From positions 16,399,656 to 16,463,655 of the forward strand of contig NC_081547.1 in NCBI RefSeq assembly GCF_901000735.1: a DNA stretch of 64,000 bases, in the 5' to 3' direction. Source of the stretch: Corylus avellana (lineage: Eukaryota > Streptophyta > Magnoliopsida > Fagales > Betulaceae). Both the position numbers and the translations under genes were made by a program. Of this stretch, positions 23,924 to 35,680 are shown piece by piece; within the stretch, counting starts at the first letter, position 1; each line of letters opens with the position of its first letter. Under the pieces are notes generated by a model. The model was not told the origin of the DNA, searched no databases, and saw only the letters and a list, made by a program, of their open reading frames with translations.

Positions 23924-25164
23924 ACCCCGAATAATTATAATAATAAAAATAAATGTATTTATCCATATTAGTCACTTTTTATAAAACACCCACAGTTTAA
24001 AAAGGCTTAAAAATCATTTTATGCAAAAGACCAAATATCAATTTTAAATTGTTTCTGACCAAACGTTCGAGAAGTACCTAGAACGTTCGATGAAACCTAG
24101 ACTTGAACCTTTGAAGGTAGTACACCAAACGTTCGATGAAAACCTTAGAATGTACCCCAAAATTAGGTTGGTTAATTCCATCTATCTTAGTAGGATTATT
24201 GGTAATTCCTCTAGTGTAGTTAACTAGTAACTAACCAAGGGGATCGCTCGTTAATAATTCAGTGTAAGTAAGTGGAAGGTAAAAATAGAAGATCTGAAAT
24301 TATTATAACCATAAGCTACACATGTGTTATCATCAATCATAGGCCCGGAGCTTCCAACCATAATAAAAACAGCCAGACAAACCTAGTATTGCGAATCATT
24401 CGCCTATCATCTTCATCCTAACAAACTGTCTTACACTCACTATCGCCAACCTACTTAACCGCAATATACTGTGTAAGTCTATGACTTAGTAAGTAAACAT
24501 TTCAGTTGAGTATGGAATGAGCTTACAAGTTACAAATTATATACTAGAATAAACAACGTGGGTTTTCAAAAATATAACAAGTGTTGCCTCTATTACTATA
24601 TCCCGAAAAATGTAGTTTTAGTTTTGAGAGGTATAGGCATAATTCGAGCAACAAGCACCAACATTTTCAAATGCAAGGAAATAATGCTCTATAATACCCA
24701 TAGATATCTTGTATGGTCTACCTGAGACATTACCCATTCTCAGCAAAGTTGGTGCTGTTCCAAAGGACTTGTAAAACAATACCGGTACCCTGAATATTGC
24801 ACGTGTTGGGAATAGGATTGCAAATCAAAATTTTGCACAGCAGAAGGAATCGAATTCTCATGCCAAGAATCATTTATGAAGAACAATTTCTATTTAAAAT
24901 TAAATTGCAAGAATGAAGAACACTTACTTGGATATCAATGACCACTCCTGGCTTTGGGCAACAATCTTTTTGCTTCTACAAGAACATATTCTTTCTTGTT
25001 CAAGAATACAAAGAACAAGTTCTTCTTTCTTCAAGAACACGATAGATCTCAGGGATGTAGATACCTCTAGATCTTCTCACCAATGACTGATAATAACCAA
25101 GAGAGTATGGGCCCTTACTTGGCTCTTCAAATCTTAAACTTTTGTTCTTCGTGAGTTAAAATAT
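23924..25164. mobile_element. Remnants of two other LTR families
   Basis: Around 24060-24160 AACGTTCGA motifs recur, as in the 4646-7873 and 12141-13080 remnants but inverted. At 24804 a TGTTGGGAATAGGATTGCA start resembles a Ty1/copia-type LTR. It continues to about 25164, where the next LTR (AATAT|TGTGGTC) interrupts it. No coding domain is seen. Confidence 0.45.
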
Positions 25165-26490
25165 TGTGGTCTTTTTTGTGTGCAAAAATATCAATAATAA
25201 AATAACCACTCGCAATAGAATGAATCCCTATAGGATAGGGCTATATAGAGGGTGTCGAACCTTAAGGACTGTGCAGGTATTATTATCAAGCTTGTTAAGA
25301 TCAAATATAACTCAATTCAAAAGATAATTATTATTTTTTGTTTGGAAACTAAATGCATAAAAGTAAAGGTAATAGTAGATTGTGATGAGAGAGAGCATAG
25401 GAGGTTGATTTCACCACTAATCACATAGCAATTGTCAATCATAAATTAATAAGAAAAATTCATATTATGTATGATAAAGGGCTCGTCTCACTCTAGTAGT
25501 CAAGAAATTACCATAATTAAGAAATAAGTATAATCCATCTTTGGTTGGCACAGACCGTCTACCTAACCTCTAGATGCGGTACGATTCATCTTTCCTAGGT
25601 ATGGACTATCAAATATCTTAAGTTACACACAATCAATGGATAAGCATAACTCATCTTAGGCTAGTATGAATTATCTACCTAAATTACACTAAACTAGGGT
25701 GTAGACAAATTCGCATTCCCTAAGCATGGCCTATCAAATCCTATTGATCACGTGTCAATTAAAATCATTGTATAACAATCATTCATATAATCACAGAAAA
25801 TTTTATGAAGGATTGAGTTCAGTCAATATAAAAAGCTTTCTAGGACAAGAGAAAAATTTCATAATGATTGAATATAAACATTAAGATCAATTCTCACAGT
25901 TATACAACCATCATTGATAGTTTATACAGATCGTGTTCTACCCCTTATAACCAAAATCTCAACAGCAAAAAAACTAAGCCATCTCATCAAGTACTAAACA
26001 TGCACAACGGAAAAATCAAACAACCAAAACCACAACACAGATTTTGTTTACGAAGTGAAAAACCCTTGAGCACCTCAATGTGAAACCACTAAAAGAAGAT
26101 TCGCAGTTCTAGGATAGACAATACCCACACCCTTGAGTATCAATAAACTTAGTAAGAATGACAAACCTCCCAGCTTCTCTCCACTATGACCATCTTCAAG
26201 CAGCAACTTCCTTTACTGACCCTTCGATAGACTTCTTCAGCATATGTCAACTGATAAATGCCAAAATATTCATATTTTAGCTCTTAACTTATATTTGATC
26301 GAGCTTAGAAGTGTACGCTCGATCTTAATTCCAAAAATGCACTTGTTTCCACTTCCTAACATTTTCACCTTAAAGCTGCAGTTTTCTCTTAATAACCTGC
26401 AAAACGCTAAGACACCAAAACTAACACAAACATCGAAAAATAACATAACTAAATTAAGGGGTCCAAATATGCAATATTTGGCACTCAACA
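25165..26490 (-). mobile_element. 3' LTR of a truncated minus-strand retrotransposon
   Basis: On the minus strand it starts TGTTGAGTGCCAAATATTGC (26490) and ends TTTGCACACAAAAAAGACCACA (25165). Its 3' portion matches the solo LTR at 10619-11994 (GGGATTCATTCTATTGCGAG shared with small changes). Its middle, about 25925-26290, is foreign: it holds a different repeat and a short + strand copy of another LTR start (TGATAAATGCCAAAATATTC at about 26250). A polypurine GTTCGGGGGTATTT lies just outside at ~26493-26506. Confidence 0.7.
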
Positions 26491-28211
26491 AATACCCCCG
26501 AACTTACATTTTGCTAGTTCCTTAGCAAAACAAAATGAAAACAAAATCAAAGCATGAAACATAAGTCTGCTGTTGTGTGAGAGACGATTGGATTTAGAAT
26601 ATGCAACAAGCCTTTTAAACAGCAATGATACCCACAAACATTTTTAGCACTATGTTTTTGACAAACATGAACTTCCACACAAACACATGGTTTTTACCTC
26701 ATAAGCAGGTTTAACAAAATGAACACCACAATCACATCATCAAGATATCCACAATCAATTCACTTATAGATGGAAATTTGAGACAACACATGCTCCAATT
26801 AATGTAAAGTGATATTAACAAACAATCATGAGGCTTCAATTTTTCTCAAAGTTTTGTGAACCTCAAAATTCATAGGAATTCTTTCAGATGAAAACAACCA
26901 AGGCTTAAATCAAATTTGTTTTTTTTTTTTTTTTTTTTTTTTGTGTGTGTCTGTAGGTTATACAATGCTTGGCCCCCTTAAGCTTTCTAATTAACCTATG
27001 TAATGAGTGTTGAGTCAATGACTCCCAAACCAAATGGTTTTAGGACACTAGATGTAGAAACATCCCTAAGGGCTTAATGACTCAAGTCCAAAAGGCTACG
27101 AAGCCCAACTAGCCATACAATCAACCAAATTGACTTTTACGTCTTTTTATGAGAACATTCAATACTTAGTGAGGCAAGAGGTCCGGTTACTCAATGAGAA
27201 ACTCAAAATGATTTTTATTATTTTTATTATTAGTATTCAAGCCAAGGTTATTCATCAACAATTCATCCTACAAATCTCAAGACACACACTAATCATTTCA
27301 CATCTCATACCTCACAGACTCTATGCTAATGTGCTTGTGATGGTCAACTCAAACATGTGAAGTCTCTCTAATCCAAAAATGAGTCAAAAGAATCAGATTC
27401 CTAATGATGATGATGGATTCAAGATTTAAACAAACCAATGACATGCAAACCACAGTTACGGTGTAACTCACACTCAACAACAACATAGCAATTTTTTTTT
27501 TTTTTTGACAGATAAAAAAAAAATACAAAAACAAATAAAAACAAACAAAAGAGAAATGTCTTTCCATACCCCCAAACTTGAATTACACATTGCCCTCAAT
27601 GTGTAGTAAAAAAATGTATTACCAGAGGTATGGAACATCAAGGTGTAAAAAAGGCGAGGGCGTCCCCCAAACTTGAACATCAAAACACCTGTCAACAAAA
27701 CTGACAGCAATATTTTCTCACAGAAACAAACATCAAAAGGTTAATTGCTGTCAAAAATAAAAAATAAAATGACAAGAAATAAAATGACACAAGAAAAAGA
27801 ACTCAAAAATGAAGTGTGGAAAATAAAAAAGAAAAAAAAATACTGCATTTGCCCCGATCATTTGAATGTCCAACCAATCCTTTCAACCCTTTCTTTTTTA
27901 GAATTTGATAGCCCTATGGAAGAATGTTTCACCATCTTATGTAGCCCACTTTCTTGCTTTGGACAATCTTCTTAGGAACATAATTCCTATATTTGTGACC
28001 TTGTGTGCATGCTTCCTTGAAGATCTCAACATAGGATGGCTCTTCGAGACATTGAAGAACTGAAACTTGGGGTTCATGAAGTGTCTCAAGAGGGATGGTG
28101 ATGAAGGAAGGAGCTTCAATACTCACTTCCTTGTCATTGGACAAATTTGAAGTTGGCGGGGGGCTCAATTTGCTCATTTTTTTCTTCGTCCTCATGGTTA
28201 TCCACAATTAG
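26491..28211 (-). mobile_element. Internal region of the same truncated minus-strand element
   Basis: It is collinear with 30900-32720 read in the opposite orientation. Shared landmarks are TTCAAGTTTGGGGGTATGG near 27565-27583, the AAGCTTTCTAATTAACC line near 26979-26996 and the gag-like tail at 27929-28207. It stops abruptly at 28211, where a + strand LTR begins, so its own 5' LTR and knuckle are missing. Confidence 0.7.
27800..28207 (-). pseudogene. C-terminal fragment of the gag-like ORF
   Basis: The minus-strand peptide from 28207 includes PSYVEIFKEACTQGHKYRN and then YIRW. It aligns with SYVKMLKDLCTQAHKSRN ... YIRW in the + strand frame at 30112-31368. After YIRW the same frame continues with two stops and the homologous GLVGHSNDRGKC (about 27865-27840). 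Family knowledge: an FLKDLCT-like string is common at the gag end of plant Ty3/gypsy polyproteins. Confidence 0.65.
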
Positions 28212-28215
28212 AGGC

Positions 28216-29084
28216 TGTTAACTGCCAAAATATTCATATTTTTAGCCCTTAACTTATATGTATTCATCCTTTAGTTTGGTTAATTTACGCCATTTTACTT
28301 CATTTTTGTATTTTCTTTATTTTATAGGTTTTTGGAAGAAAAGAAAGCGTTTCTGGAAAAATTCCACGTTTAAAGGGAAAATTGGGAAGACCTAGAAGAT
28401 ATGGTTAAGCTTAGCCAATCATGGTTAAGTTTAATCAAATAAAGGAAATGAGTAAATCGGAATTTCTCAAATAATAGTCAAAATCGGATTGGAGGCAAAA
28501 TTGGATTCTGCATACCTCTCAGTATTTTGACCATAACTTTCAGCTCAAATATCCGATTGAGGTAATTCAAGAGGCATTGGAAAGCTAACTCAAAATTATA
28601 CAAATAATTATGAAATATCATTTTCCCAATTCAGAGTGCCGAAAGGGAAAAATCACGCCGCAAGTTAAGACGGCAATTTTGGGCGAATCTTATTCCGATT
28701 TGGACTTGGGTTTTCTTTATCCTAATTGGACTTGGACTTAAATCTCCGAAATTCCTAAGATTACTAGGGCTTCTAGGACTCTCCTAAGCCCTATAAATAG
28801 ATCTCTAAGCCTCACAATTAAAATCATCCTTGGAACATCCTTAGGAGAGGCACGACTTGGGGAGAGGAATTTGGAGGCTACTTCTAGGAGTGGTTTTTGG
28901 TTCTTTCTTTTCCTTCTCTTTTCTTTTTATTTTAATTATGTGTAACTAACTCTTAAGGAAGGCTAGATTGAAGCCCTAATTATTTTTATTTAATATTTCA
29001 ATATTGGGGCCTTTGTGATAATCATATTGTGTTGCTTAACTTGATTAATTCTTATTTTCATGAATTCCTCATATATATATATAT
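28216..29084 (+). mobile_element. Partial LTR, plus strand
   Basis: Starts TGTTAACTGCCAAAATATTC and follows the LTRs of the 17540-23923 element closely, including CCTATAAATAGATCTCTAAG near 28790. It ends at GAATTCCTCATATATAT where the TIR element begins. The 3' third of the LTR is absent on the far side, so the junction is a chimera or a deletion. Confidence 0.7.
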
Positions 29085-30029
29085 GGGAAATTATATATAA
29101 ACTCCTTAGGTCAACGTTCTTTTATTAAAAACTCCCTAGGTGTTTTTTTTCGGAAATTGACTCCCTGAGTCAATCGAAACTACTCAAAAAATTTTAACAG
29201 TCGTTAGTGCTACTCAAAACTCCCCGTTTTACCTCATTAAAATATTAATTTTTTATTAATTTAATTTAAAANNNNNNNNNNNNNNNNNNNNNNNNNNNNN
29301 NNNNNNNNNNNNNNNNNNNNNNNNNNNNNNNNNNNNNNNNNNNNNNNNNNNNNNNNNNNNNNNNNNNNNNNNNNNNNNNNNNNNNNNNNNNNNNNNNNNN
29401 NNNNNNNNNNNNNNNNNNNNNNNNNNNNNNNNNNNNNNNNNNNNNNNNNNNNNNNNNNNNNNNNNNNNNNNNNNNNNNNNNNNNNNNNNNNNNNNNNNNN
29501 NNNNNNNNNNNNNNNNNNNNNNNNNNNNNNNNNNNNNNNNNNNNNNNNNNNNNNNNNNNNNNNNNNNNNNNNNNNNNNNNNNNNNNNNNNNNNNNNNNNN
29601 NNNNNNNNNNNNNNNNNNNNNNNNNNNNNNNNNNNNNNNNNNNNNNNNNNNNNNNNNNNNNNNNNNNNNNNNNNNNNNNNNNNNNNNNNNNNNNNNNNNN
29701 NNNNNNNNNNNNNNNNNNNNNNNNNNNNNNNNNNNNNNNNNNNNNNNNNNNNNNNNNNNNNNNNNNNNNNNNNNNNNNNNNNNNNNNNNNNNNNNNNNNN
29801 NNNNNNNNNNNNNNNNNNNNNNNNNNNNNNNAATTAATAAAAAATTAATATTTTAATGAGGTAAAACGGGGAGTTTTGAGTAGCACTAACGACTGTTAAA
29901 AATTTTTGACGGTAGGGAGTTTATTGTAGTTTCGATTGACCCAAGGAGTCAATTTTCGAAAGAAAAAAAAACACCTAAGGAGTCTTTAATAAAAGCGCGT
30001 TGACCTAAGGAGTTTATATATAATTTCCC
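29085..30029. mobile_element. TIR element with ~190-bp inverted arms, core lost in a gap
   Basis: The left arm (29085-29271) begins GGGAAATTATATATAAACTC. The right arm (29832-30029) read in reverse begins with the same bases, and the arms share ACAGTCGTTAGTGCTACTCA and CTCCCCGTTTTACCTCATTA. The core is 560 N. Flanks are AT repeats, so a target duplication cannot be assigned; TAT on both sides is possible. It could be a MITE or a larger DNA transposon. Confidence 0.82.
29272..29831. other. Assembly gap, 560 N
   Basis: A sized gap exactly between the two inverted arms, as expected when a hairpin-forming or repetitive core cannot be assembled. Confidence 0.97.
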
Positions 30030-32721
30030 TATAATAATAATAATAATAATAATAATAAATTGGTTAATGTTTTATGTGGAATATCTGCATGCTAAAAAGT
30101 GAGGGGGAAGCATGAATTTTCATTTTAATGATTTTAATGCATTTCCTAGTTATAGAACACCAGTTCCTACCAACTACCCTCAAAATTTTTACCCGCATGA
30201 GCCATGTTCATACTGCTCCAATCCTTATCATCATTATAGTGATTGTCCATCATGAGGACACGCTTCTAATTTTCCATATGAGCAAATGAACAACAATTTC
30301 ACCAGTCCAACGTTTAATTCAAATTCTAATTATTACAACCCAGACTGGAGCAACTTATCTAATTTCTCATGGGAAGCTCAGGCTACAGGAAATTATGCTC
30401 ACCAATTTGATGAATTGCACCATTCAGAATATCCACAGTTCGATCATCAAGCTCAACCTCTTGTTTATTAGTCTACCACTCAAATGCTACAACCTACACC
30501 ACAGTCATCACTGGAAGACATGATGAAAACATTAATAGAAAAAGTCGACCAGTCCAACTCGCTCAACTCCCAAATGAAATAAGAATTGCATCAATTCAAT
30601 CAAGAGCTCAAAGATGCCAATACTCATGCTATCGTAGGGATGGAAGAATGAATTGGCCAGAGTGAGAATGAACATCCATCTGAATGTCAACTTGAGCCAA
30701 TGACTCAATATTGGGACAATGAGAGCATAGAAGATAACAACGAGGAAGAAGAGCTTCAAGGTCAACTAATGGCTCAAGGACATTACATGATTGATGATGA
30801 TGAGTACGGAAATTCTTATCATGAGCATGTCCAAGCCACCTCCAACTTTGAAAGAGAAGAAAGTGCTATAAGAAATTATCTTCCTAAAGATGATGAAATT
30901 GTGGATAACAAAGAGGAGTACGCAGAGCAAGTTGAGCACCATGAGAACAGTGAGCCACCAACAGATCCTGATCTACCCAATGACATGGAAGTGAGTACTG
31001 AAGCTCCTGTCTGTATCACTGTCCCTCTTGAGATATATCAAAAGCCCAAAGCTTCATCGCCTGAATGTCTCAAAGAGACATCTTATGTCAAGATGCTCAA
31101 GGACTTGTGCACACAAGCACACAAATCTAGGAACCACTTTCCTAAGAAGATCCTTCGAAGCAAGCAATTCTACATAAGATGGCGAAATATCATTCTAGAG
31201 GGGTATGAAGTTTTGAACAAGAAGAGGTGGAAGGGATTGGTTGGACATTCGCATGATAGGGAGAAGTACTGTGAAGTTTTCTCCTCCAATTTATTTTCTG
31301 CACTTCACTTCACAAATTCTTTCTTTCCTTTTTCATTAAATGTTATTTTTATTTGTTTTTGTTTCTAACAGCAATTAATCTTTTGATGTTTTTTTTTATA
31401 AAAAAAAAAATATTGCTGTTAGTTTTGCTGACAGGTGTTTTGTTGTTTAAGTTTGGGGGACACCCTGGCCTTTTTCACCCTTTGATGCTTCCTTACTTCC
31501 TGGTAATGTATTTCTATGCTACACATTGAGGGCAATGTGTAATTCAAGTTTGGGGGTATGGAAAAGCACTTTGTCTGTTTTTTTTTTGTTCTTATTTGTT
31601 TATTTTTATTTGTCTTTTTGTGTTAAAAATTTTGAAAAAAAATAAAAATAAAAATTATGCTATGTTTTTGTCAAGTTTGAGTTAAACTGTAACTATTGTT
31701 TGCATTTCATTAGCTTGCTTAAAGGGTTGAACACATCATTATGTCATTAGGAGTCTGAGTTCTTTGACTTATTTTTGGGTAAAAGAGATTTTACTTGTTT
31801 TGAGATAAATTTTTATGAGCACATAGGAATGTTTTCTGTGAGGTATGATGTTTGAGCTTAAGCTTGTTCTCTTTAAGATTTGCTGGATGACCTATTGATG
31901 AATAACCATTGGCTTGCAAGATATTTAAAAATAAATAAATAAATAAATAAGAGAAGGAAAAAGAAAAGAAAGATCATGTTGAGTTTTCCGCTGAGTAACC
32001 GGACCTCTTGCCTCATTAAGCATTGAGTGTTCGCGCCAAAAGGTGTGAAGTTCAGTGTTGATTTATGATATAGCTAATCTGACTTCATAGCCTTTTTGAC
32101 TTAAGTTAATAAGCCCTTAGGGATGTTTTACATCTAGTGCCCTAAAGCTAACTAGCTTGGGAGTTATTGGCCTAACAGTTGTTACATGGGTTAATTAGAA
32201 AGCTTAAGGGAGTTAGACATTGCAGAGGCTGTAAAAAAAATTTTAAAAAAAAAATTGCATATCTTGCCTTGGTTTTTTCATTTGATAGAGATTTTTACAA
32301 ATTTTATGGAACTTGTCTTGAGTTTAGGCTGAAAGCTTCATGATTGTATGCTAATTACACTTTACACTTTTCAGAACATATGAGGTCTAAATTGTCATTT
32401 ATGAGTGATTTGATTTTGGATTTCTTTTTGACTATGATGATGGTGTTTGTCTTTTTAAGTTTGCTCATGAATAAGAACTATGGTTTATGTGAAACTTCTT
32501 TATTGTTAACAACATAGTGCACAATGTTTGTGGATATCATTTCTGTTAAGCCCTCACGAGACTTCACTCGTCCACTAGGGATGTCTAGGGATTTAAAAGG
32601 CTTGTTGCATATGCTAAATGCAATCGTCTCTCCCACGAAAGAGGATTTATGTTTCTTGCTTTCATTTTATTTTTCATTTTGTTTTGCTAAGGAACTAGCA
32701 AAATGTAAGTTTGAGGGTGTT
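30030..32721 (+). mobile_element. Internal region of a non-autonomous LTR retrotransposon, plus strand
   Basis: It runs from an (ATA)n tract (30031-30058) through a decayed gag-like frame and a long 3' untranslated part to the polypurine AAGTTTGAGGGTGT just before the LTR at 32722. TTCAAGTTTGGGGGTATGG occurs at ~31542-31560, and an AATA run at ~31929-31950. No pol domain is seen. A convincing 5' LTR is missing. Confidence 0.75.
30112..31368 (+). pseudogene. Gag-like ORF with CCHC knuckle, four in-frame stops
   Basis: From ATG 30112 one frame runs for 418 codons to the stop at 31366-31368 with no frameshift and only four internal stops (about 30253, 30469, 30580 and 30649). Residues ~33-46 read CSYCSNPYHHYSDC, a C-X2-C-X4-H-X4-C knuckle. 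It is nearly the same as CSLCHDPYHHVRDC in the minus-strand element 17540-23923. A Q/N-rich linker, an acidic part (NNEEEELQGQLMAQG) and a C-terminal SYVKMLKDLCTQAHKSRN block follow. Several stops could come from C-to-T change, as expected in methylated repeats (inference). A hydrophobic end near 31300-31366 is probably read-through into non-coding DNA. Confidence 0.72.
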
Positions 32722-34193
32722 TGATAAGTGCCAAATATTGCATATTTGGACCCCTTTATTTACATCAGTTAATCATTTAGCTGTGTCGTTATTTAATATT
32801 TTGTGTTAGTTTTGTGTTTTTAGTGTTTTGTAGGTTATTAAAGAAAAACTACAGCTTTAAAAGGAAAAATTAGCTGTGTCGTTATTTAATATGTTGTGTT
32901 AGTTTTGTATTTTTAGTGTTTTGTAGGTTATTAAAGAAAAACTACAACTTTAAAGGGAAAAATGCAAAGTTTGGAAGAAAGCATACTTTGAGAAGATCTG
33001 GATGAGGTGGTTAAGTCTAACCAAATCCAAGAAAATGTTAAATCAGATTAAAGTTTAGATTGGATAAATTTTCGGATTGGATTTAAATTCAGATTCTGCA
33101 CAAGTCTAAGTATTTTTACCATAACTTTCCGCTCAAATATCGGATTGAAGTGATTCAAGTGGCATTGTAAAGCTAACTCAAAATAATACAATTATTTATG
33201 AAATAGAATTTTCCTAATTTGGACGGTTACTATGCCAAAATTGATCCGCAATAAAATGACATAAATCTGGACAAATCCTATTCCGATTTCAGACTTCTAT
33301 TTTGACTGGGAGACAGACTCCGAATTATCTAGGTTTAATGGGGCTTCTAGGACTTTCCTAAGCCTATAAATAGACTTCTTTGCATTCAAGAAAAGATATA
33401 GAATTCAAGAGAGCAAAATTCTACAGTTTTTCTCTTTTTAGTTTAGGTTTTCTTTAGATTTATGTTTTATTTTTATGTGGAGCTAAATTTTCAACTAAGG
33501 TTGGAGATGAAGCCTCACCAATAAAGAACATCAATACTTTTATTTAAGTCTTTATTTATCTGATTTTATTAGGTTTAATATTTCAATTGTTTTACTTCTT
33601 TTTAATGTGAGTGATTTTTGGATATCTTTTGTGATTCAAGGATACACTTGATGATTTAAGATAATTTCACATAATTAATTGCTTGATTTTATTTGCCTAA
33701 ATAATTGGATATCCCTTATGATTTGTTCGACGGATACATTTGGTGTTTCAATTAAGATTGTATATTTTTTGTGATTTACGGATACATCTAATGATTTAAT
33801 TGATATTGGATTCCTCTTGTGATTTGAGCAATGAATGGATACATGTGATGATTTTGATTAATTGTTTGAAGCATAGTAAAACATATCTAAGATTTTAATT
33901 GTGAGAACTTCAGATTAATATTGATAAATATGGAAGTATGTTGTTATGATTCGGTGAGTGTGGATTCCCAAATCTTAGTATTTTATCTCTTAGTTTATTT
34001 TAATTAGTTTATGTTTGTCTTTTAATTTTTAAAAACAAAAATTCAAAACCCTTTTGGAATTAGATTAGAATTTAATTAGTTTAGATATAAATTGTTCTTT
34101 AAAAAATACAATTTCATGTGGGTTCGACCTCGTACTTGCAAAACATTATATTGCAAATGATTTGTACACTTGCGAGTATTAAAATTTGCACAA
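32722..34193 (+). mobile_element. 3' LTR (plus strand)
   Basis: Starts TGATAAGTGCCAAATATTGC after a polypurine tract and ends ATTTGCACA at 34193, where LINE B sequence begins. A TATAAATAG box lies at about 33364-33372. Five decayed GATATCTTTTGTGATT units (33615-33840) and the conserved TGTGGGTTCGACCTCGTACTT module (34119-34138) are present. A 93-bp tandem duplication sits near its start. Confidence 0.82.
32777..32962 (+). repeat. 93-bp tandem duplication within the LTR
   Basis: Copies 32777-32869 and 32870-32962 both start TTAGCTGTGTCGTTATTTAA and differ at only a few bases. The duplication is absent from the other LTRs of the family in this window. Confidence 0.88.
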
Positions 34194-35069
34194 TATCCGA
34201 TATGTGGGCTAGATGCTGAAACTACTTTCCATATGCTATGGGCATGCTCATCTTTGATGGATGTATGGATTGGGGGATCACATATATTTCAGAAATTTAT
34301 TCCACTATCCTCTGATTTTTTTGTTGTTGGTGGAGGGAATATACCAGAAAAGTGAGAGAAGAATTCACTATTTTTATGGAAAGAGCGAGAAAATTCTGGT
34401 TTCGCAAAAATAGGTGGATACATGAAGGTTATTTCACTCCTCCAAATAAAGTGGGTAGGATGGCATCTATGGTTGTGGAGGATTTCATGCGGTGTAATGA
34501 ATCAAAGATTGTGGAAGACACCAACAGTGAGGAGACAATTCAGAAGTGGACGAGACCTCCTAAAGGGTGGTATAAAATCAATTGCATGTGATGCAACCGT
34601 TGATGCCAAAAATGGTATGATGGGAGGGGGTTTAATTATCAGAGATAATGAAGGAAATGCCGTTGTAGCAAGGAGCTTCACGCGAAGGGGCTGTTTAGAT
34701 CCGACTACTGCTGAGTCAATGGTCATGGTCAATGCAACCCAATTATGCAAAGAAATGAGAGTGAGCAATGTAATTCTAGAAGGAGATGCACAGACAATTA
34801 TCATGGCGCTACAAAATGAGGAGCAAAATGAGAGTAGGTATAGTCAACTAATAGAGGATGCTAAATTGATTTTGAATTCTCAATCAAATTGGAAACCTAA
34901 CCATGTACGATGGAATATAAATATTGTAGCCCATCTATTAGCGAAGTTAACTATTAGAAGTGTCATAGATCAAATTTGGAGGGATCTGTGATATTGTTCA
35001 AAAAGAGCAAATGGTTTCAGCTTAATTTTGATTAATGAAGAAGCGAATTTTTTCAAAAAAAAAAAAAAC
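34194..35069 (+). pseudogene. LINE B: 3' end of a LINE with RNase H domain
   Basis: Reading + strand: a zf-RVT tail (YPICGLDAETTFHMLWAC, from ~34194), then WTRPPKGWYKINC and, after a frameshift near 34590, an RNase H-like stretch with AGGGLIIRD-like, AESMVMV, LEGDAQTII and NIVAHLLAKL motifs (34590-34991). A poly-A follows at about 35056-35069. These are the ordered motifs of the plant RVT_3/RNase H domain: catalytic D in the C-D start, E in AES, D in EGDA, and a late D replaced in VAHLLA. Upstream parts were displaced or lost where the LTR inserted at 34193. It ends about 460 bp before the EXO84B start codon. Confidence 0.8.
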
Positions 35070-35533
35070 ATGTGCTTTTCACAGGAAAACTTTGTCCAAG
35101 TATGAAAGAGACATGATACATATAATTTTTTCAACCATCTCTCAACAATTTCTTTTTGAAATTCCACTGGATTTAATATTGGATTTATAAATTTATGTGA
35201 GTTTTACACAAATTTAATTGTGAGTTTATTGATTAAGTATACAAAAAATGGTTAATACAATAAATTTTATATTTTTTTAAGAATAGAATTATAGAACTAC
35301 TGTGCAATCCACTTAATCGTCAAAGCCAACCCAACGACTCGACAACTAACTTCAATTGAGGAAAAAAAAAAAAAAAATTAGGCTGGCAACAGAGATAGAG
35401 AGATGAATCGTGCCGTGCTGGCTTTCGCTTCCCTCGCAGACAAATAATACGAAGTATCAATTTTAGCCTCGGATCTGGCATCTAGGCCCTCGAGCTTTGC
35501 TGCTGATCCGACCTGATACGAAGGGGATTTCTA
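35070..35533 (+). promoter_or_regulatory. EXO84B upstream region and 5' UTR
   Basis: Host sequence between the LINE B poly-A and the EXO84B start codon. The 3' half (35370-35533) becomes GC-richer, as plant 5' UTRs often do. No clear TATA box was found. An upstream ATG at 35403 opens a 14-codon frame ending TAA at 35447, a possible uORF. The transcription start cannot be placed from sequence alone. Confidence 0.45.
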
Positions 35534-35680
35534 ATGGCTACGGCGAAGACGGGTAGGGCTAGAGGCCCGCCGACGGCGAAGGAGAACGGCGTGAAACTTG
35601 AGGAGGGTCTCAGTTTCTTCAAGTCCGACAAATTCGATGCCGATGCCTTCGTCCAGTCTCGCTGCTCTCTCAACGACAAG
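35534..35680 (+). CDS. EXO84B: EXO84B exon 1 (coding)
   Basis: 49 codons from ATG 35534 to ...CSLNDK, ending in phase 0 at AAG|GTTCGT. The open frame continues into the intron to 35716, but residues after LNDK do not fit the family. Confidence 0.88.
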
